From: Dichetophora obliterata
Lineage: Eukaryota > Arthropoda > Insecta > Diptera > Sciomyzidae
Direction of reading: 5' to 3'
NCBI GenBank assembly: GCA_963920525.1
Contig: OY986436.1
Location: 14,459,467 to 14,523,466 of the forward strand
Length of the DNA stretch: 64,000 nt
Shown one piece after another: positions 1 to 8,575 of this stretch (position 1 is the stretch's first letter; each line of letters opens with the position of its first letter). The notes below the pieces were generated by a model. The model was given only the letters and a program-made list of their open reading frames with translations, did no database searches and was not told where the DNA came from. The position numbers and the translations under genes were made by a program.

Positions 1-203
1 GTGGAACTACGCGCACGAATCGCTGACATTGTAAAGGTCACACCACATCGGTCAGGATTGTCGTGGCACTACGTGCACGAATCGCTGACATTGCAAAGGT
101 CATACCACATCGGTCAGGATTGTCGTGGCACTACGTGCACGAATCGCTGACATTGCAAAGGTCATACCACATCGGTCAGGATTGTCGAGACACTACATGC
201 ACG
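1..203. repeat. 62-bp tandem repeat, about 3.3 copies
   Basis: Three full 62-bp units start at 1, 63 and 125, and a fourth breaks off after about 17 bases at 187-203. Units 2 and 3 are identical by eye; unit 1 differs at a few positions. The array probably continues left of the window, since it begins in a full unit. The open frame through it is a by-product of the repeat, not a gene. It lies about 230 bp upstream of the retrotransposon tail and could be a 5' or internal repeat of some element, but no link is visible. Confidence 0.9.
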
Positions 204-434
204 TCAACGCTCTTCAAAAGAACTACACACACGGTTGGTGAGGACACAGATAGATGAGGAATTCGCGTATGCTGTTCAAAACAATTGAATTATCAGAGCT
301 GACATCACGCGCTGCACCGCCAAGACTAGGAAGTTATATTAAGGAGTAGTCATTTAAAGGAGAATTTTATAAATAAATCATAAGAAGAATTAAATCGAAA
401 TAATTTTCTTGTTTTACTAGTTATTGGAGAGTCC

Positions 435-854
435 TTGAAATCAAATAAATTCTTTGTATACGAACCACTGGATCCGGCGAGTTATACCTCAGCAAAGCAT
501 CGTTACAGTAGATGGAGAGATACGACATCGTGCAAGATCTCGAAAATCATGTTCATCTTGGCACGCCCGCGCAAAGATTGCAGGACACTAGTGGGCATGC
601 TCACTGATCACTGCATGACGGCAACCCACGCGAGGAAGCTTGGCATCACTATGGATGACAACTGCAGGAAATGCAAGGAACCGGGCACAGTGGAGACCCT
701 GGAGCACCTACTATGCACATGCCCCGCCCTACTTAGATCGAGACTAAAATACCTAGGCTCATAGACATTCCCGTCGCTTAAAGATGTAGCCAGGGTGTCT
801 CTGGAATCCCTCCTAAGGTTTGCGAACTCAACGCAAATCTTTAAAGACTTTTAA
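435..854 (+). pseudogene. C-terminal fragment of a non-LTR retrotransposon polyprotein
   Basis: The frame encodes the extreme C-terminus of a pol-like ORF2 of RNase H-bearing non-LTR retrotransposons (LOA, R1 or I-like clades in flies). Counting from a TTG at 435, the family-like part starts near residue 17. It holds the conserved LVGMLTDHC stretch (residues 52-60), then a CCHC zinc motif (C77, C80, H91, C96) in the typical context EHLLCTCPAL, then a basic RSRLKYLG segment. This tail is thought to bind nucleic acid during target-primed reverse transcription. An in-frame TAG at 762-764 cuts the ORF. The same frame then runs on for 29 more codons to a TAA at 852-854 and still looks like the family, so the TAG is a point nonsense mutation. 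Reverse transcriptase, endonuclease and RNase H domains are absent, so this is a 5'-truncated dead copy. The clade is assigned from remembered family features, not a search. Confidence 0.8.
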
Positions 855-1910
855 ATAACACAAAGGTTCCTTTTGTTCGCTACCGGTACCACTAAGAACC
901 TGAATTGGTCTATGTGAGCCTTCACGAAAGCATCCGGTTTAACCTTACCTAAACTACGCTGGCCAATTTGTCACTTTTAATGCTACATCGTTACTGAATA
1001 AAATAATAAGTAGTGAATCTTAAATGCTTCCCTGAGAAACACTTGAAAAGGCAACAGAGGGTATGGACATTTCATTTTCAATACTAACATGACTTATTCT
1101 ATTCCTCAAATATTATCGGAACCACTGAACTAAACTATAAAAAAACCAAGTCTAGAATATTTTTTAATAAATAATTATGCAAGAATTTATGAAAAGATTT
1201 TGAGAAAATTAGGAATTTATTAAAAGCTTTTGTTTAAATCGAATCGTTTTGATATTCCTGTATAAAAGCAAAAATACAATATTCGGAAAATAAAGTGAGG
1301 TTGCTTAAAGTTGATCGACCTGATACAAAACCATTTTGGAAAGGAGATATTATGTGTTTTACAGAAAAATAAATTTTTCTTCAACTATGGACTCAAAAAG
1401 TTTGGAGATATAGGTGAGTTTTGATATTGGTCTATAACTTTTGTTGTTGTTTTTATATCCGGATTTGTGTATCGGTGAAATAAATGACACTTTCTAATCA
1501 TCAATAAATAGAATTTTAAAACCTTGTCATCTTAACATGCCAATGCATGGTACAGTTTTGTAGAAGTGATACATGGATTGTTAGGAATTACAGGACACTG
1601 CAATTATAATTAAATACTTGTTTAAATTTAAAAAAATTGCAAAGAAATATCTTATTGCACTAAAAATTCTAAAAGAAAATGTAAATTAGTCAAACACGAA
1701 TTGTGTTTCTGAAATAAACTATTAACCTTTTTTAAGTCTATTTTGCTAAGCAGCGGCATAAAATAATTTTTGTAACTTAATTTTTTACAGCCTATGTTTA
1801 AAAGCTGCTATGTAATATCCTGAACAAACAATCTTATTTTTCGCTGATATCATTCTTTGCCATCTTTGACCTCTTCGATTGCAGTAAAACTTGTGCATTT
1901 AAACTTTGGC
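855..1910. other. AT-rich DNA without a gene
   Basis: The first 100-150 bases are probably the 3' untranslated tail of the retrotransposon fragment: they are less AT-rich and end near a stretch of CCTTACCTAAAC. No clear poly-A end or target-site duplication was found. The rest is AT-rich with no long ORF. A consensus-like splice donor (GTGAGT, 1,413-1,418) stands alone, with stops in all frames before it. Confidence 0.6.
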
Positions 1911-2102
1911 CTAAAGTCTATAAAATAATTTTACAGTCTCATCATTGACATCTCCATCATCTTCATCATCATCATCATCATCGTCATCGTCAGCGGCAGC
2001 TACGAGAAAACTTCCAGCAGTCAACAAAAACTTGCTAATTTTCATGCCACACTCTAACAACGCTCTGCACTCCGAGCGGCTTAAGTAAGCCTCGATAAGC
2101 AT
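1911..2102 (-). CDS. Short acidic ORF with poly-Asp tract, doubtful
   Basis: This is an ATG-started 63-codon frame that I do not recognise. The first 19 residues are polar. An internal Met at residue 20 begins MKISKFLLTAGSFLVAAA, which reads like a signal peptide. It is followed by a run of nine Asp, more acidic residues, and a short end KLFYRL. The Asp run is encoded by a trinucleotide microsatellite, so the frame may be open by chance. In favour of a gene: the 2,000-2,270 interval is visibly richer in G+C than its flanks, and a possible donor (GTAAAA) lies just before the stop. Against: the ORF is short, repeat-driven and has no recognisable domain. Confidence 0.2.
   Translation of the reverse strand: MLIEAYLSRSECRALLECGMKISKFLLTAGSFLVAAADDDDDDDDDEDDGDVNDETVKLFYRL
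1951..1992. repeat. (TCA)n / (GAT)n imperfect microsatellite
   Basis: Trinucleotide repeats of TCA with interruptions (TCC, TCG, TTC). On the minus strand they encode the poly-Asp tract of the overlapping short ORF. Confidence 0.9.
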
Positions 2103-3200
2103 GCCTTCTTATATTTATAATAATATAATTAATTTTTGATGGATAATCTGACAAGTGCAACCGTCGGCACGCTGACATCGCACCCAGCTGTCAAACGCTG
2201 CTTGCTGAGTGCGACTCATAGACGCTGTTGTTGACGCTGCTCGTGGTATCGCTTGACTTGGACGCAATTTGGATAATGATTTTGGTGCTTATTATTTTTT
2301 ACGTATATTTCTAAGAAGAAATTGCAAAGTTCAATCGAAAATCGAAAAGTTTTAATGCCATATTTTTTCATGGACGGAAAATCGCGGTGAATTGCATGTT
2401 TTTTGGTGTATTTTATATGAACACATTTAAACTTATATAATTTTGTTTATAAACTTTTTTCTAATTTAAGATAAATACAAGGTTAAGTTGGTGTTGGTGG
2501 TGCCTCGTCATGTGTGGGGCACTAAAATCAATATTAATTTAATTGACTTTAAACTATGTAAAAAAATAAATGGTTTTTAAAGAAAAAAAATTAAAGAATG
2601 AATAAATAGTAAGCAGATTTATTTGAAACAAACAAATTAAATTAATGCCTCAAATATCAATTGAAAAATTCGAAAATATTTGGGTATTCAGTTCATATTT
2701 TGGAGTAACTTAATGTTAGAGCTATGCCTTACACTTCGTTTGGGATTTAACTCAGGACTTTAATCGCTCTTTAGTGCTGCTAATGACATGCTTTTTTATG
2801 CCACAGCTTCACTTTTTAATTAAATTATTTTGCTGTTAAAAATTCCACAGCTTAAATTAAAGATCACTTTTGAACGCAATCGTTGCTTGTTGATGCTTCA
2901 GTTTTATTCTCATGATATAAATGTTATTTTTACTGCATCAAATTTTGTAATATTTAAGCATTTTCGCATCAATTATGTGCTGAAATTCAGAGTGCAAATG
3001 TTGTCACCAACAATAATATCAACAACTACAACAACAAAAAACAATAACAAAAACAAAACGGTCACAGCTGAATATAACAGTTGGAAAAAAACAGAAACAC
3101 ATGTTTTAAGGGTCAGAAAAAAGAGCGTCTGTAGTGGAAAAAAATGAGGTCCTTTACAGCCTAAAAAAATCTTACTTTAATAAAAAAATTGATTCTTTAA
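2103..3200. other. Intergenic DNA with one GC-raised patch
   Basis: Positions 2,150-2,275 are richer in G+C and carry short open frames on both strands. One minus-strand frame of about 35 codons is Ser/Thr-rich and ends near 2,166. This could be a 5' exon or promoter-side sequence paired with the minus ORF at 1,911-2,102, but there is no firm support. The remainder is AT-rich and holds nothing recognisable. Confidence 0.5.
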
Positions 3201-3234
3201 CCCGGATCCGGGAAAATATTTCGCGGGGGGGGGG
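3201..3234. other. 12-bp palindrome next to a G10 run
   Basis: CCCGGATCCGGG at 3,201-3,212 is a perfect palindrome. Twelve bases later there is a run of ten G (3,225-3,234). Both stand out in very AT-rich DNA. They lie just outside the left arm of the inverted-repeat element at 3,285-4,437. No function can be assigned, and the G run may also be a sequencing problem spot. Confidence 0.8.
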
Positions 3235-3284
3235 TTTAAAATATATATGTACGTTATATTAGGGTGATTCAAAAAAATTATTTT

Positions 3285-4437
3285 ATCACAAACCCACCGA
3301 GCCCGGAACCAGATATGAGATGGTTAAATCAAAATATGAAAAGGAAAAAAAAAACTTTTTTTAATACATATTTAGATGGTGCTACCAGCTGTTTTCTATT
3401 TTAGTTGGAGAAAATTACTCATTTTGTAACATAAATCATGTTTTGTTGGGCAAAACACGTAAAACAGATCAGAATTTATAAAAACGTGCTAAAATTTTGG
3501 TTACTAGATTAATTTTTTTTTAGCAAATAGAGTGTTAAAATAGAGAATCTGTGGTAACTTTGCTTCCCATGGGAAAAATAATCTTTTCTTAACTCTTTAA
3601 AGTACCATGGGATAAAATTTGAACCACAGAAAAATTAACCTCTTTGGTATGTTGGGACAAACTGATGTTGTTGGGCCCACTCAGATTTGATGTTGTATCT
3701 CTAAAATACAGCGGTTTAAATTAGTGTGCACCAGCCGCCGCTGCAATAAAATTTTAACCACCTTTTTTAAATAGTAATAAGTAATACTATGAATTTTGTT
3801 AATAATTACCACAATCCGTACCTCAAAGAGTTAAATGAGAACATATTCTTGGACGACCATTTATTCCTTTATTTAAGATTATTTCAAAGACGTCAAATAA
3901 ACCTGGATAGTAGTTAGTAGATAATAAGTAGAAAGTTTTAGTAATTCTAAAAATGAAAAAAAATTACTGAAATTATTATACGTATTTTGTCAAAAAATCA
4001 TGATTTTATGCTTAAAAATTATTGAAATAAGTTTTCTGTATGACCTTATTATTTATTACGTTGCTTTTCTATGATTTAAATACAAATTTTAAATGTTTTT
4101 TTGTTGTTATTTCTTCGGAAAAAATTTGTTAGAGTATTAATTGTTCTAACCTGACCTAAAGCTCAATACACGATTTTAAACTATCAAACAACTTGAATTT
4201 GTATTTAAAATCAAGAATGATTTAAGCTACCAAATATGTAGAATTCGAATTTAAATCACTAAAATCAAAACAATTAGTGAAATATTCATTTTTTTACATT
4301 AGGGCTTTTTCGCCAATTTTATCCAACTAAAACTGAAAACTGCTGGTAGCACCATCTAAAAATTTTTTTTTTTTTTTAATTTTCATTTTCATATTCTGAT
4401 AAACTTCCCATTTATGGTTAGTTCGGTAAATTTGCAA
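3285..4437. mobile_element. Non-autonomous inverted-repeat (MITE or foldback) element
   Basis: The two ends are inverted copies of each other. The best-matching arms are 3,369-3,416 and 4,315-4,362, sharing TTTAGATGGTGCTACCAGC and TTTTAGTTGGA in opposite orientation. Weaker similarity runs outwards to about 3,285 and 4,437 through A- or T-runs of unequal length. The central 0.9 kb has no ORF. It includes a smaller imperfect hairpin (about 3,545-3,632, sharing TCTGTGGT and CCCATGG). The structure fits a non-autonomous DNA transposon or foldback element. No target-site duplication was clear, so the outer ends are approximate and the superfamily is unknown. Confidence 0.7.
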
Positions 4438-5013
4438 AAAATGGTATATATGCAAAGCAGAGGGGGAAATAAGGAAATTTGAAAAGATCCTCGTTTTCAT
4501 CCAGAAGATCCAAAAATAAGTTGTTCAAATTTTTTAATAGTAAAACGAAAATCGTTAAAGTTTTCAACGAAAAATATCAATAAGCATTTAAGTCGAATAT
4601 AAAGTATTTTTTAAAGCATTGGTTTGTTTAAATGGAGAACATTTTACACTGATGATAAAAAGGTAGTGACATCAAAGAAAATGCATTTAATTTAATTACA
4701 CTGCGTTACAAACTAAGAAAAAATAAGTACCCACTTGAATTTTTTATGTTTGTTTATTAATACACATCGCTTAAAAAAAAGTCATACTTACGTTTTTTCC
4801 ATCACGTAAAATTTTTTAGGAATGGTAACTTACAATTATTAGTAATTAAAACGCAAACGTCTAGTATACATGATGCTTTATTTAATTATAAATAATTAAA
4901 GTAAGACTGATAACAAAAATTGTTGTTATTATATTTGCACACATTTAAGTATAACATATGTGGTAAAAAGTATATATTGTACACAAAAAATTTAAAATAT
5001 TTAACATTTTCTT
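4438..5013. other. AT-rich DNA, nothing recognised
   Basis: No ORF, RNA gene or repeat structure stands out on either strand. Several A- and T-runs are present. Confidence 0.6.
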
Positions 5014-5343
5014 TTAAAATGGAAAGTTTCTTCTGACTAATCGCCAGCAGTAATCGCTTTACATAGCGGAGTCACAACGACCTTGAAACCTTTCTTCAAG
5101 CCTTTCCACATCCGGATGAAACCGTTCTTCCTGTTTATCACTCACAGCTTCAAGATTTGAAGGGAAAAGAGATAAATGTGGACGAAGAAAATTAATCTTT
5201 GAAGACATCTGGCAACCCATATTTTTATATGCAAATTTTTTGGCTCTGCGATTAGGTAAAAAACTTTTAATCTCAGCTTTGAACAATGTCCATGCGCATA
5301 GTTCTTTTTCACTTAGTTTTTGACCGACATGTTTGTTTTTCAT
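5014..5343 (-). pseudogene. Decayed fragment of an arthropod repeat-family protein
   Basis: The ORF starts at an ATG (5,341-5,343) directly after an in-frame stop and encodes 94 residues. Its middle and end match a protein family I remember as present in many copies in arthropod genomes and probably borne by a transposon. The family hallmarks seen are AWTLFKAEIKSFL near residues 17-29, the GCQMSSKINFLRPHLSLFP block at residues 43-61, then NLEAVSDKQEERFHPD and a RFQGR segment. Two defects are visible. About a dozen residues usual between FLGN/FLPN and the MG(C)xMS block seem to be missing. A TAA at 5,059-5,061 stops the frame, but the same frame continues as SDYCW-like family sequence to a second stop at 5,014-5,016. 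The function of the family is not known to me. The tRNA-like sequence begins 13 bp upstream of the ATG. Confidence 0.65.
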
Positions 5344-5355
5344 TTATATTCGTCG

Positions 5356-5428
5356 GCCTTTGTAGTCTAGTGGAGAGTGCGCTAGACTCTTAACCTAAAG
5401 GTCCCTGGTTCGAATCCGGGCTCGGGCA
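5356..5428 (+). tRNA. tRNA-Lys(CUU)-like gene or tRNA-derived pseudogene
   Basis: This 73-nt stretch has a tRNA layout. The A box resembles TAGTCTAGTGG (5,363-5,373). The anticodon loop CTCTTAA gives anticodon CTT. The B box GGTTCGAATCC is perfect, and the T stem CCTGG/CCGGG pairs with one G-T. The last base is a discriminator A. The acceptor stem is damaged: positions 5-68 and 6-67 do not pair, and 4-69 is G-T. The anticodon stem has mismatches at its top and bottom pairs. A TTTT follows six bases after the 3' end. It could be a transcribed but divergent tRNA, a pseudogene, or the head of a tRNA-derived SINE. The imperfect stems favour the last two. Confidence 0.55.
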
Positions 5429-5434
5429 TGGTTC

Positions 5435-5438
5435 TTTT
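5435..5438 (+). terminator. RNA polymerase III terminator (T4)
   Basis: A TTTT run lies six bases downstream of the tRNA-like 3' end, the usual place and form of a Pol III terminator. A longer T7 run follows at about 5,453-5,459. In such AT-rich DNA a T4 run is common by chance, so its weight depends on the tRNA call. Confidence 0.4.
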
Positions 5439-5809
5439 CACTTTCTTTGTTCTTTTTTTCCTACATTTAAGAATTATGGAAAACTAAAAATCCACAACTA
5501 AATTCTTGAAAATGTGAAGGAATGGAACAACTAAGGGCTTGAAATGCTTGCCGAGGTTAAGGCATAACACTAGCCTCGGTTAAAAAGCAATTCAAATTGT
5601 CTTTCGCAGTTGTTTCCCCCCATCAATAATTCACGTATAGTTCCAATCAATTCCTCTAAATAATCTATCCCTTTCCTTTCAGGTCAAAGACCAAACCTTG
5701 TTTGTATAAGGCGCATGCCTTGGTTCTTTGATCTTTTTAAAAAATTAAAAATTAATTAAAAAATTGAGAACCAATCAAAATTGCTTCCTTTCACTTTGTG
5801 TAATTTAAT
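5439..5809. other. Spacer with two small hairpins
   Basis: There is no ORF of note. A CCGAGG/CCTCGG stem with a 17-base loop lies at about 5,550-5,579. A weaker stem, pairing CAAAGACCAA with TTGGTTCTTTG, lies at about 5,685-5,732. Neither resembles a known RNA. Confidence 0.5.
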
Positions 5810-5983
5810 TTATATGTAATAAAAGACTAGTACTCGAGAATCCGTTGGAGCTAGAGACATCAGCACTGCTTCTGCTTCACCTTCTTCATAGAAATCCTGC
5901 AACACATTTGGTACAAAATCTGAGTCTTTCAAACTGTCAAAAGCGTTATCATCATCTTCACTTTCCTGATTTAAAAGACTCAT
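5810..5983 (-). CDS. 57-residue acidic ORF, possible exon
   Basis: The frame runs from ATG (5,981-5,983) to TAA (5,810-5,812). I do not recognise the product. Residues 1-25 are acidic (MSLLNQESEDDDNAFDSLKD). Then comes a hydrophobic-acidic stretch (VPNVLQDFYEEGEAEAVLM), and the end is hydrophobic (RVLVFYYI). The composition is far from what random AT-rich DNA gives, which would be rich in K, N, I and F. On the minus strand, a pyrimidine-rich stretch ending in TTAG (about 6,007-6,021) lies some 25 bases upstream and looks like a 3' splice site. The decayed repeat-family fragment at 5,014-5,343 lies downstream on the same strand, so both could be remains of one gene or element. No domain supports that link. 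Confidence 0.35.
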   Translation of the reverse strand: MSLLNQESEDDDNAFDSLKDSDFVPNVLQDFYEEGEAEAVLMSLAPTDSRVLVFYYI

Positions 5984-6431
5984 TCATGTTAAAAAACTTC
6001 AATTTCTAAGAAAAATAAAACTAAAACGACAAATGATACCATTACAAACGTAGATCAAATTTACTATGTTCATTCGCATAATGTTGTCAATAGGCACCAA
6101 AGCTTTTCATAGAAATTTCATTGTTATGAAAAGAACTACAATATTATAAATCGTTTATTACACAAATACTTACTTTTTTTAAGTCAACAACAAAAAAATT
6201 CACACAAAACTTTTTTTTTCTGAAAAAAATAAGGCGACACTGTTCACACTTGAGGCGTTCTAGACAATGTGAGAGCTATCACTACAAAATTACCGAAAAC
6301 GACTTGTTTTGAGAAAAAAAAACACGATAACGGAATCTTATAAGCACTATGTATCCAAGTGCCAATACAATGAATTAAGCAGTAATTTCTTGGTATAGCA
6401 GCAATAAAAGCATTCTAAAGACTTATAATCC
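5984..6431. other. AT-rich DNA, mostly featureless
   Basis: Apart from the splice-acceptor-like stretch at 6,007-6,021 on the minus strand, I see no ORF, RNA gene or repeat. Confidence 0.5.
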
Positions 6432-6587
6432 TACACGGTTAGAAATCTTGGACTAAATTTCAGTCCCACTAAAATATAACTGCATGTTCTTAAACCTTGC
6501 GGTTTCAACTTGAAACTTTTCAAATACTAACCCATATTTAAAACTTTTCTGTACTGGAATTGAAACCAAAAGAACTATTACAGCATC

Positions 6588-6648
6588 AATTTTAGCTTTT
6601 TGGTTTAAATTTTAGCTTTTTGGTTTCAATTTTAGTCTTTTTGGTTTC
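6588..6648. repeat. 20-21-bp tandem repeat, 3 copies
   Basis: Three consecutive units start at 6,588, 6,608 and 6,628. Each reads approximately AATTTTAG(T)CTTTTTGGTTT plus one base. They form part of the left subterminal region of the surrounding inverted-repeat element, and inverted single copies occur in its right half. Confidence 0.85.
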
Positions 6649-6805
6649 AATTTAAGTACAACTCTGTATTACTTTTTGTTTTTAATACAAATAATACTAA
6701 ATTCTAGTACATGTGGATACTAAATTTGGATTAAGACCCGTAAAAAGTTGGCCTGGCAATGCTGCGACTCGGTTCATATGTTTGTTTATCGCGCTTTTTA
6801 TGTAT

Positions 6806-6878
6806 AAGCCAGTAGCTCAGTGGTTAGAGTAGTGAGTTTACAAACTGGATGTCGTGTGATCGAATTCCGCGGTGTTTG
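6806..6878 (+). pseudogene. tRNA-derived sequence inside a TIR element
   Basis: TAGCTCAGTGGTTAGAG (6,813-6,829) is a near-perfect tRNA D-arm and A box. About 30 bases on, GATCGAATTCC resembles the B box (consensus GGTTCGANNCC). The loop between them would read TTTACAA, suggesting a Val(TAC)-like anticodon. The anticodon and T stems pair poorly and the acceptor ends do not match, so it cannot fold as a normal tRNA. It is best seen as a tRNA-derived relic, possibly a SINE head captured by the surrounding element. Confidence 0.55.
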
Positions 6879-7259
6879 TTATTGTTTTTTTAAATATTTG
6901 AATCCAAGCTTGTACTAAATTTGAAACCAAAGCTGTATTAAAACCATTTTTTAGTATTTTGTAAATACTAGATTTGAAACCAAAGCTGGTGTAGACTTAT
7001 ATGTAGTACAAAAAAGTTTAAATTTTAGTACAAGATTTCTAACCGTGTATTTGTATACCTTCGGACTATATGGAAGATTCGAACGCCAAAAAAAAACCTC
7101 TTGGTTACGGGTCTCTTCTAGATACTACCAATATTAGGTCCTTTATAATGCAGGTCATACAAAAAATCGCAAAAATACTATGAAACTAACATTTATTGGT
7201 TTGATAGTAAGTGATCTTTCCATACAAAACATAGACCCGCCCTCTGCCTCCTACAACAG

Positions 7260-7501
7260 AAAATCCAGTAGACGCCATTGGCGAGAGCTATAGCAACAAT
7301 TGCCCAAAAAACAGGCAACCGAAACAAGCAACATCAGCAACAGTGGAAATAACAACACGAAACAACAAAACAACAACAATGTGCGCCACCGTGAAACGCC
7401 CTTGATGAGGTGAATTATTATTATGTTGACCGCAACGGATATGCATAAATTTCCGTTTCCGTTTCAGTTGCCGCTGTCATAACATATCCAAGTATGAGTG
7501 A
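7260..7501 (+). CDS. Possible N/Q/T-rich exon pair with a 58-nt intron, doubtful
   Basis: The stretch 7,260-7,409 is richer in G+C than its surroundings. It is open in a frame giving NPVDAIGESYSNNCPKN and then a T/N-rich tail to TGA at 7,403-7,405. It is also open from 7,294 in a second frame giving QQLPKKQATETSNIS, an Asn-rich run and VRHRETPLM. A pyrimidine-rich acceptor ends at 7,259 (CTCCTACAACAG). A donor GATGAG/GTGAAT lies at 7,409/7,410 and an acceptor TTTCCGTTTCAG ends at 7,467. They define a 58-nt intron, a common fly intron length. Splicing the second frame across it adds ten residues, ending at TGA 7,499-7,501. The two frames disagree on where the exon starts, so this is a candidate only. 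Confidence 0.22.
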
Positions 7502-7618
7502 TTGTTGGTGTGCGTGTGGCTGTGTGTGCATGTTTGATTGGCTTTTTGTGCATTTATTTATATCTGTCTATATATGCAGCAGGCGGTAATATGATACAAA
7601 CAATATAACATTTATCAT

Positions 7619-7635
7619 AACAACAACAACAACAA
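7619..7635. repeat. (AAC)n microsatellite
   Basis: Five to six tandem AAC/CAA triplets. Confidence 0.85.
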
Positions 7636-7986
7636 TGACACTCAGATCAACAACTGAAAGCCGCAATAATACACAGTACGTCAAAATATAACGTTGCATA
7701 CTTAATAGCGTGGGCGTTAGCATTGCCGTCAGTGTTGACGGATGGACTGACGAAGGGCTTGTTAAATTTAAAAATATGTTTCGTTTTCTTTCTTTTTTTT
7801 TTTTGCTGAATTACGTGAATTTCATAAATATGTATACCAAGATTGATTTTTTCCTCTTTCGCTGTTTTTTTGTCATATTATAGCAATAATGTTATTCTTA
7901 TAATTTGTGCCGGATTTAAATTTAATCGAAAGTGACGAAGGAATAATGCAATGGTTATGTGTTTATATGCTTAATTAACTTTACTT

Positions 7987-8053
7987 GTATGTGTGTGTGT
8001 GTGTATGCGAGTGTGTATATGTGTGTGTGTATGTGTGTGTATGTGTGTGTTTG
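7987..8053. repeat. (GT)n microsatellite with ATGT interruptions
   Basis: Alternating GT dinucleotides broken by AT and GCGA. The Cys/Val-rich open frame across it is an artefact of the repeat. Alternating purine-pyrimidine tracts of this kind can adopt Z-DNA. Confidence 0.9.
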
Positions 8054-8464
8054 TGCTTATTGTCTGCTTTTCGCGTCATTATTTATTTGCATCATGGTTT
8101 GTTTGGTCTTCGTTGTAGGCTGTTAGTGAGCATGCGGTATGTTAAATATGATCCGTTTATTCTAAAAGTGGTCTAAGTCCATTTACGCAAAAATTTCGAT
8201 TAATTTTATAATTTTTGAAGAACTATTATAATAGATATGTTTTAATTTAAAATAAAATTAACATATTATTTTGTTTCTAATTTTCTGTCATATGATACAA
8301 ATTGCGACTTCCTTAATAGCTAGTTCATTGCTAAACGTAATTGTAAATCATTTAATTAAGAGTTTTTCATATTTTTTAATCCGTAAATTAGATTATAACA
8401 TAAGACAATGTTTCTTCGGGAACATTACTGTATAGATATCTAAAAAATTTTCCAATCAAAACTA

Positions 8465-8575
8465 TTAGGTTGTTGGGAAATTAATTCCGTTTTTTTTATG
8501 CAAATGAAACAATATTTTTTTTAAGTGTTAAGTCATCTGTTGGAAAAACACGAAATTGCTTTCCGAACAACTGAA
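8465..8575. mobile_element. 111-bp mariner-type MITE
   Basis: The left end TTAGGTTGTTGGGAAATTA is the typical start of insect mariner terminal repeats (TTAGGTTGTTCGGAAA class). The right end, read on the minus strand from 8,575, is TTCAGTTGTTCGGAAAGCAA, so the two ends form inverted repeats of about 30 bp. Only about 45 bp lie between them and there is no transposase. This is an internally deleted, non-autonomous mariner relic. The ends differ at several sites, so the insertion is old. Confidence 0.8.

Larger units (their letters stand above)
6432..7049. mobile_element. 618-bp terminal-inverted-repeat element carrying a tRNA-like core
   Basis: The ends are inverted copies: CACGGTTAGAAATCTTG begins at 6,434 and its complement ends at 7,047. 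The match continues inwards through ACTAAA(A)TTT with one mismatch. Both ends abut TA, which fits a TA target-site duplication. Inside the terminal repeats, subterminal motifs are also inverted relative to each other: AGCTTTTTGGTTTCAA on the left and TTGAAACCAAAGCT on the right. There is no transposase ORF, so it is non-autonomous. A tRNA-like segment sits near the centre at 6,806-6,878. The superfamily is not certain; the TA flanks are shared with Tc1/mariner-type elements. Confidence 0.75.
7502..8464. other. Intergenic DNA with microsatellites
   Basis: Contains an (AAC)n run at 7,619-7,635, a T10-12 run near 7,795 and a GT-rich microsatellite at 7,987-8,053. I see no gene. Confidence 0.6.

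Noticed and set aside
63..257. 64-residue open frame
   Set aside because: It is the translation of the 62-bp tandem repeat; the protein repeats with the DNA and has no other support.
2830..3147. 105-residue plus-strand frame opening with TTG
   Set aside because: No ATG start, composition (K, N, T, I, F) as expected from AT-rich DNA with ACA/AAC runs, and no domain.
7985..8176. Cys/Val-rich 63-residue frame
   Set aside because: Its first third is the GT microsatellite read as protein.
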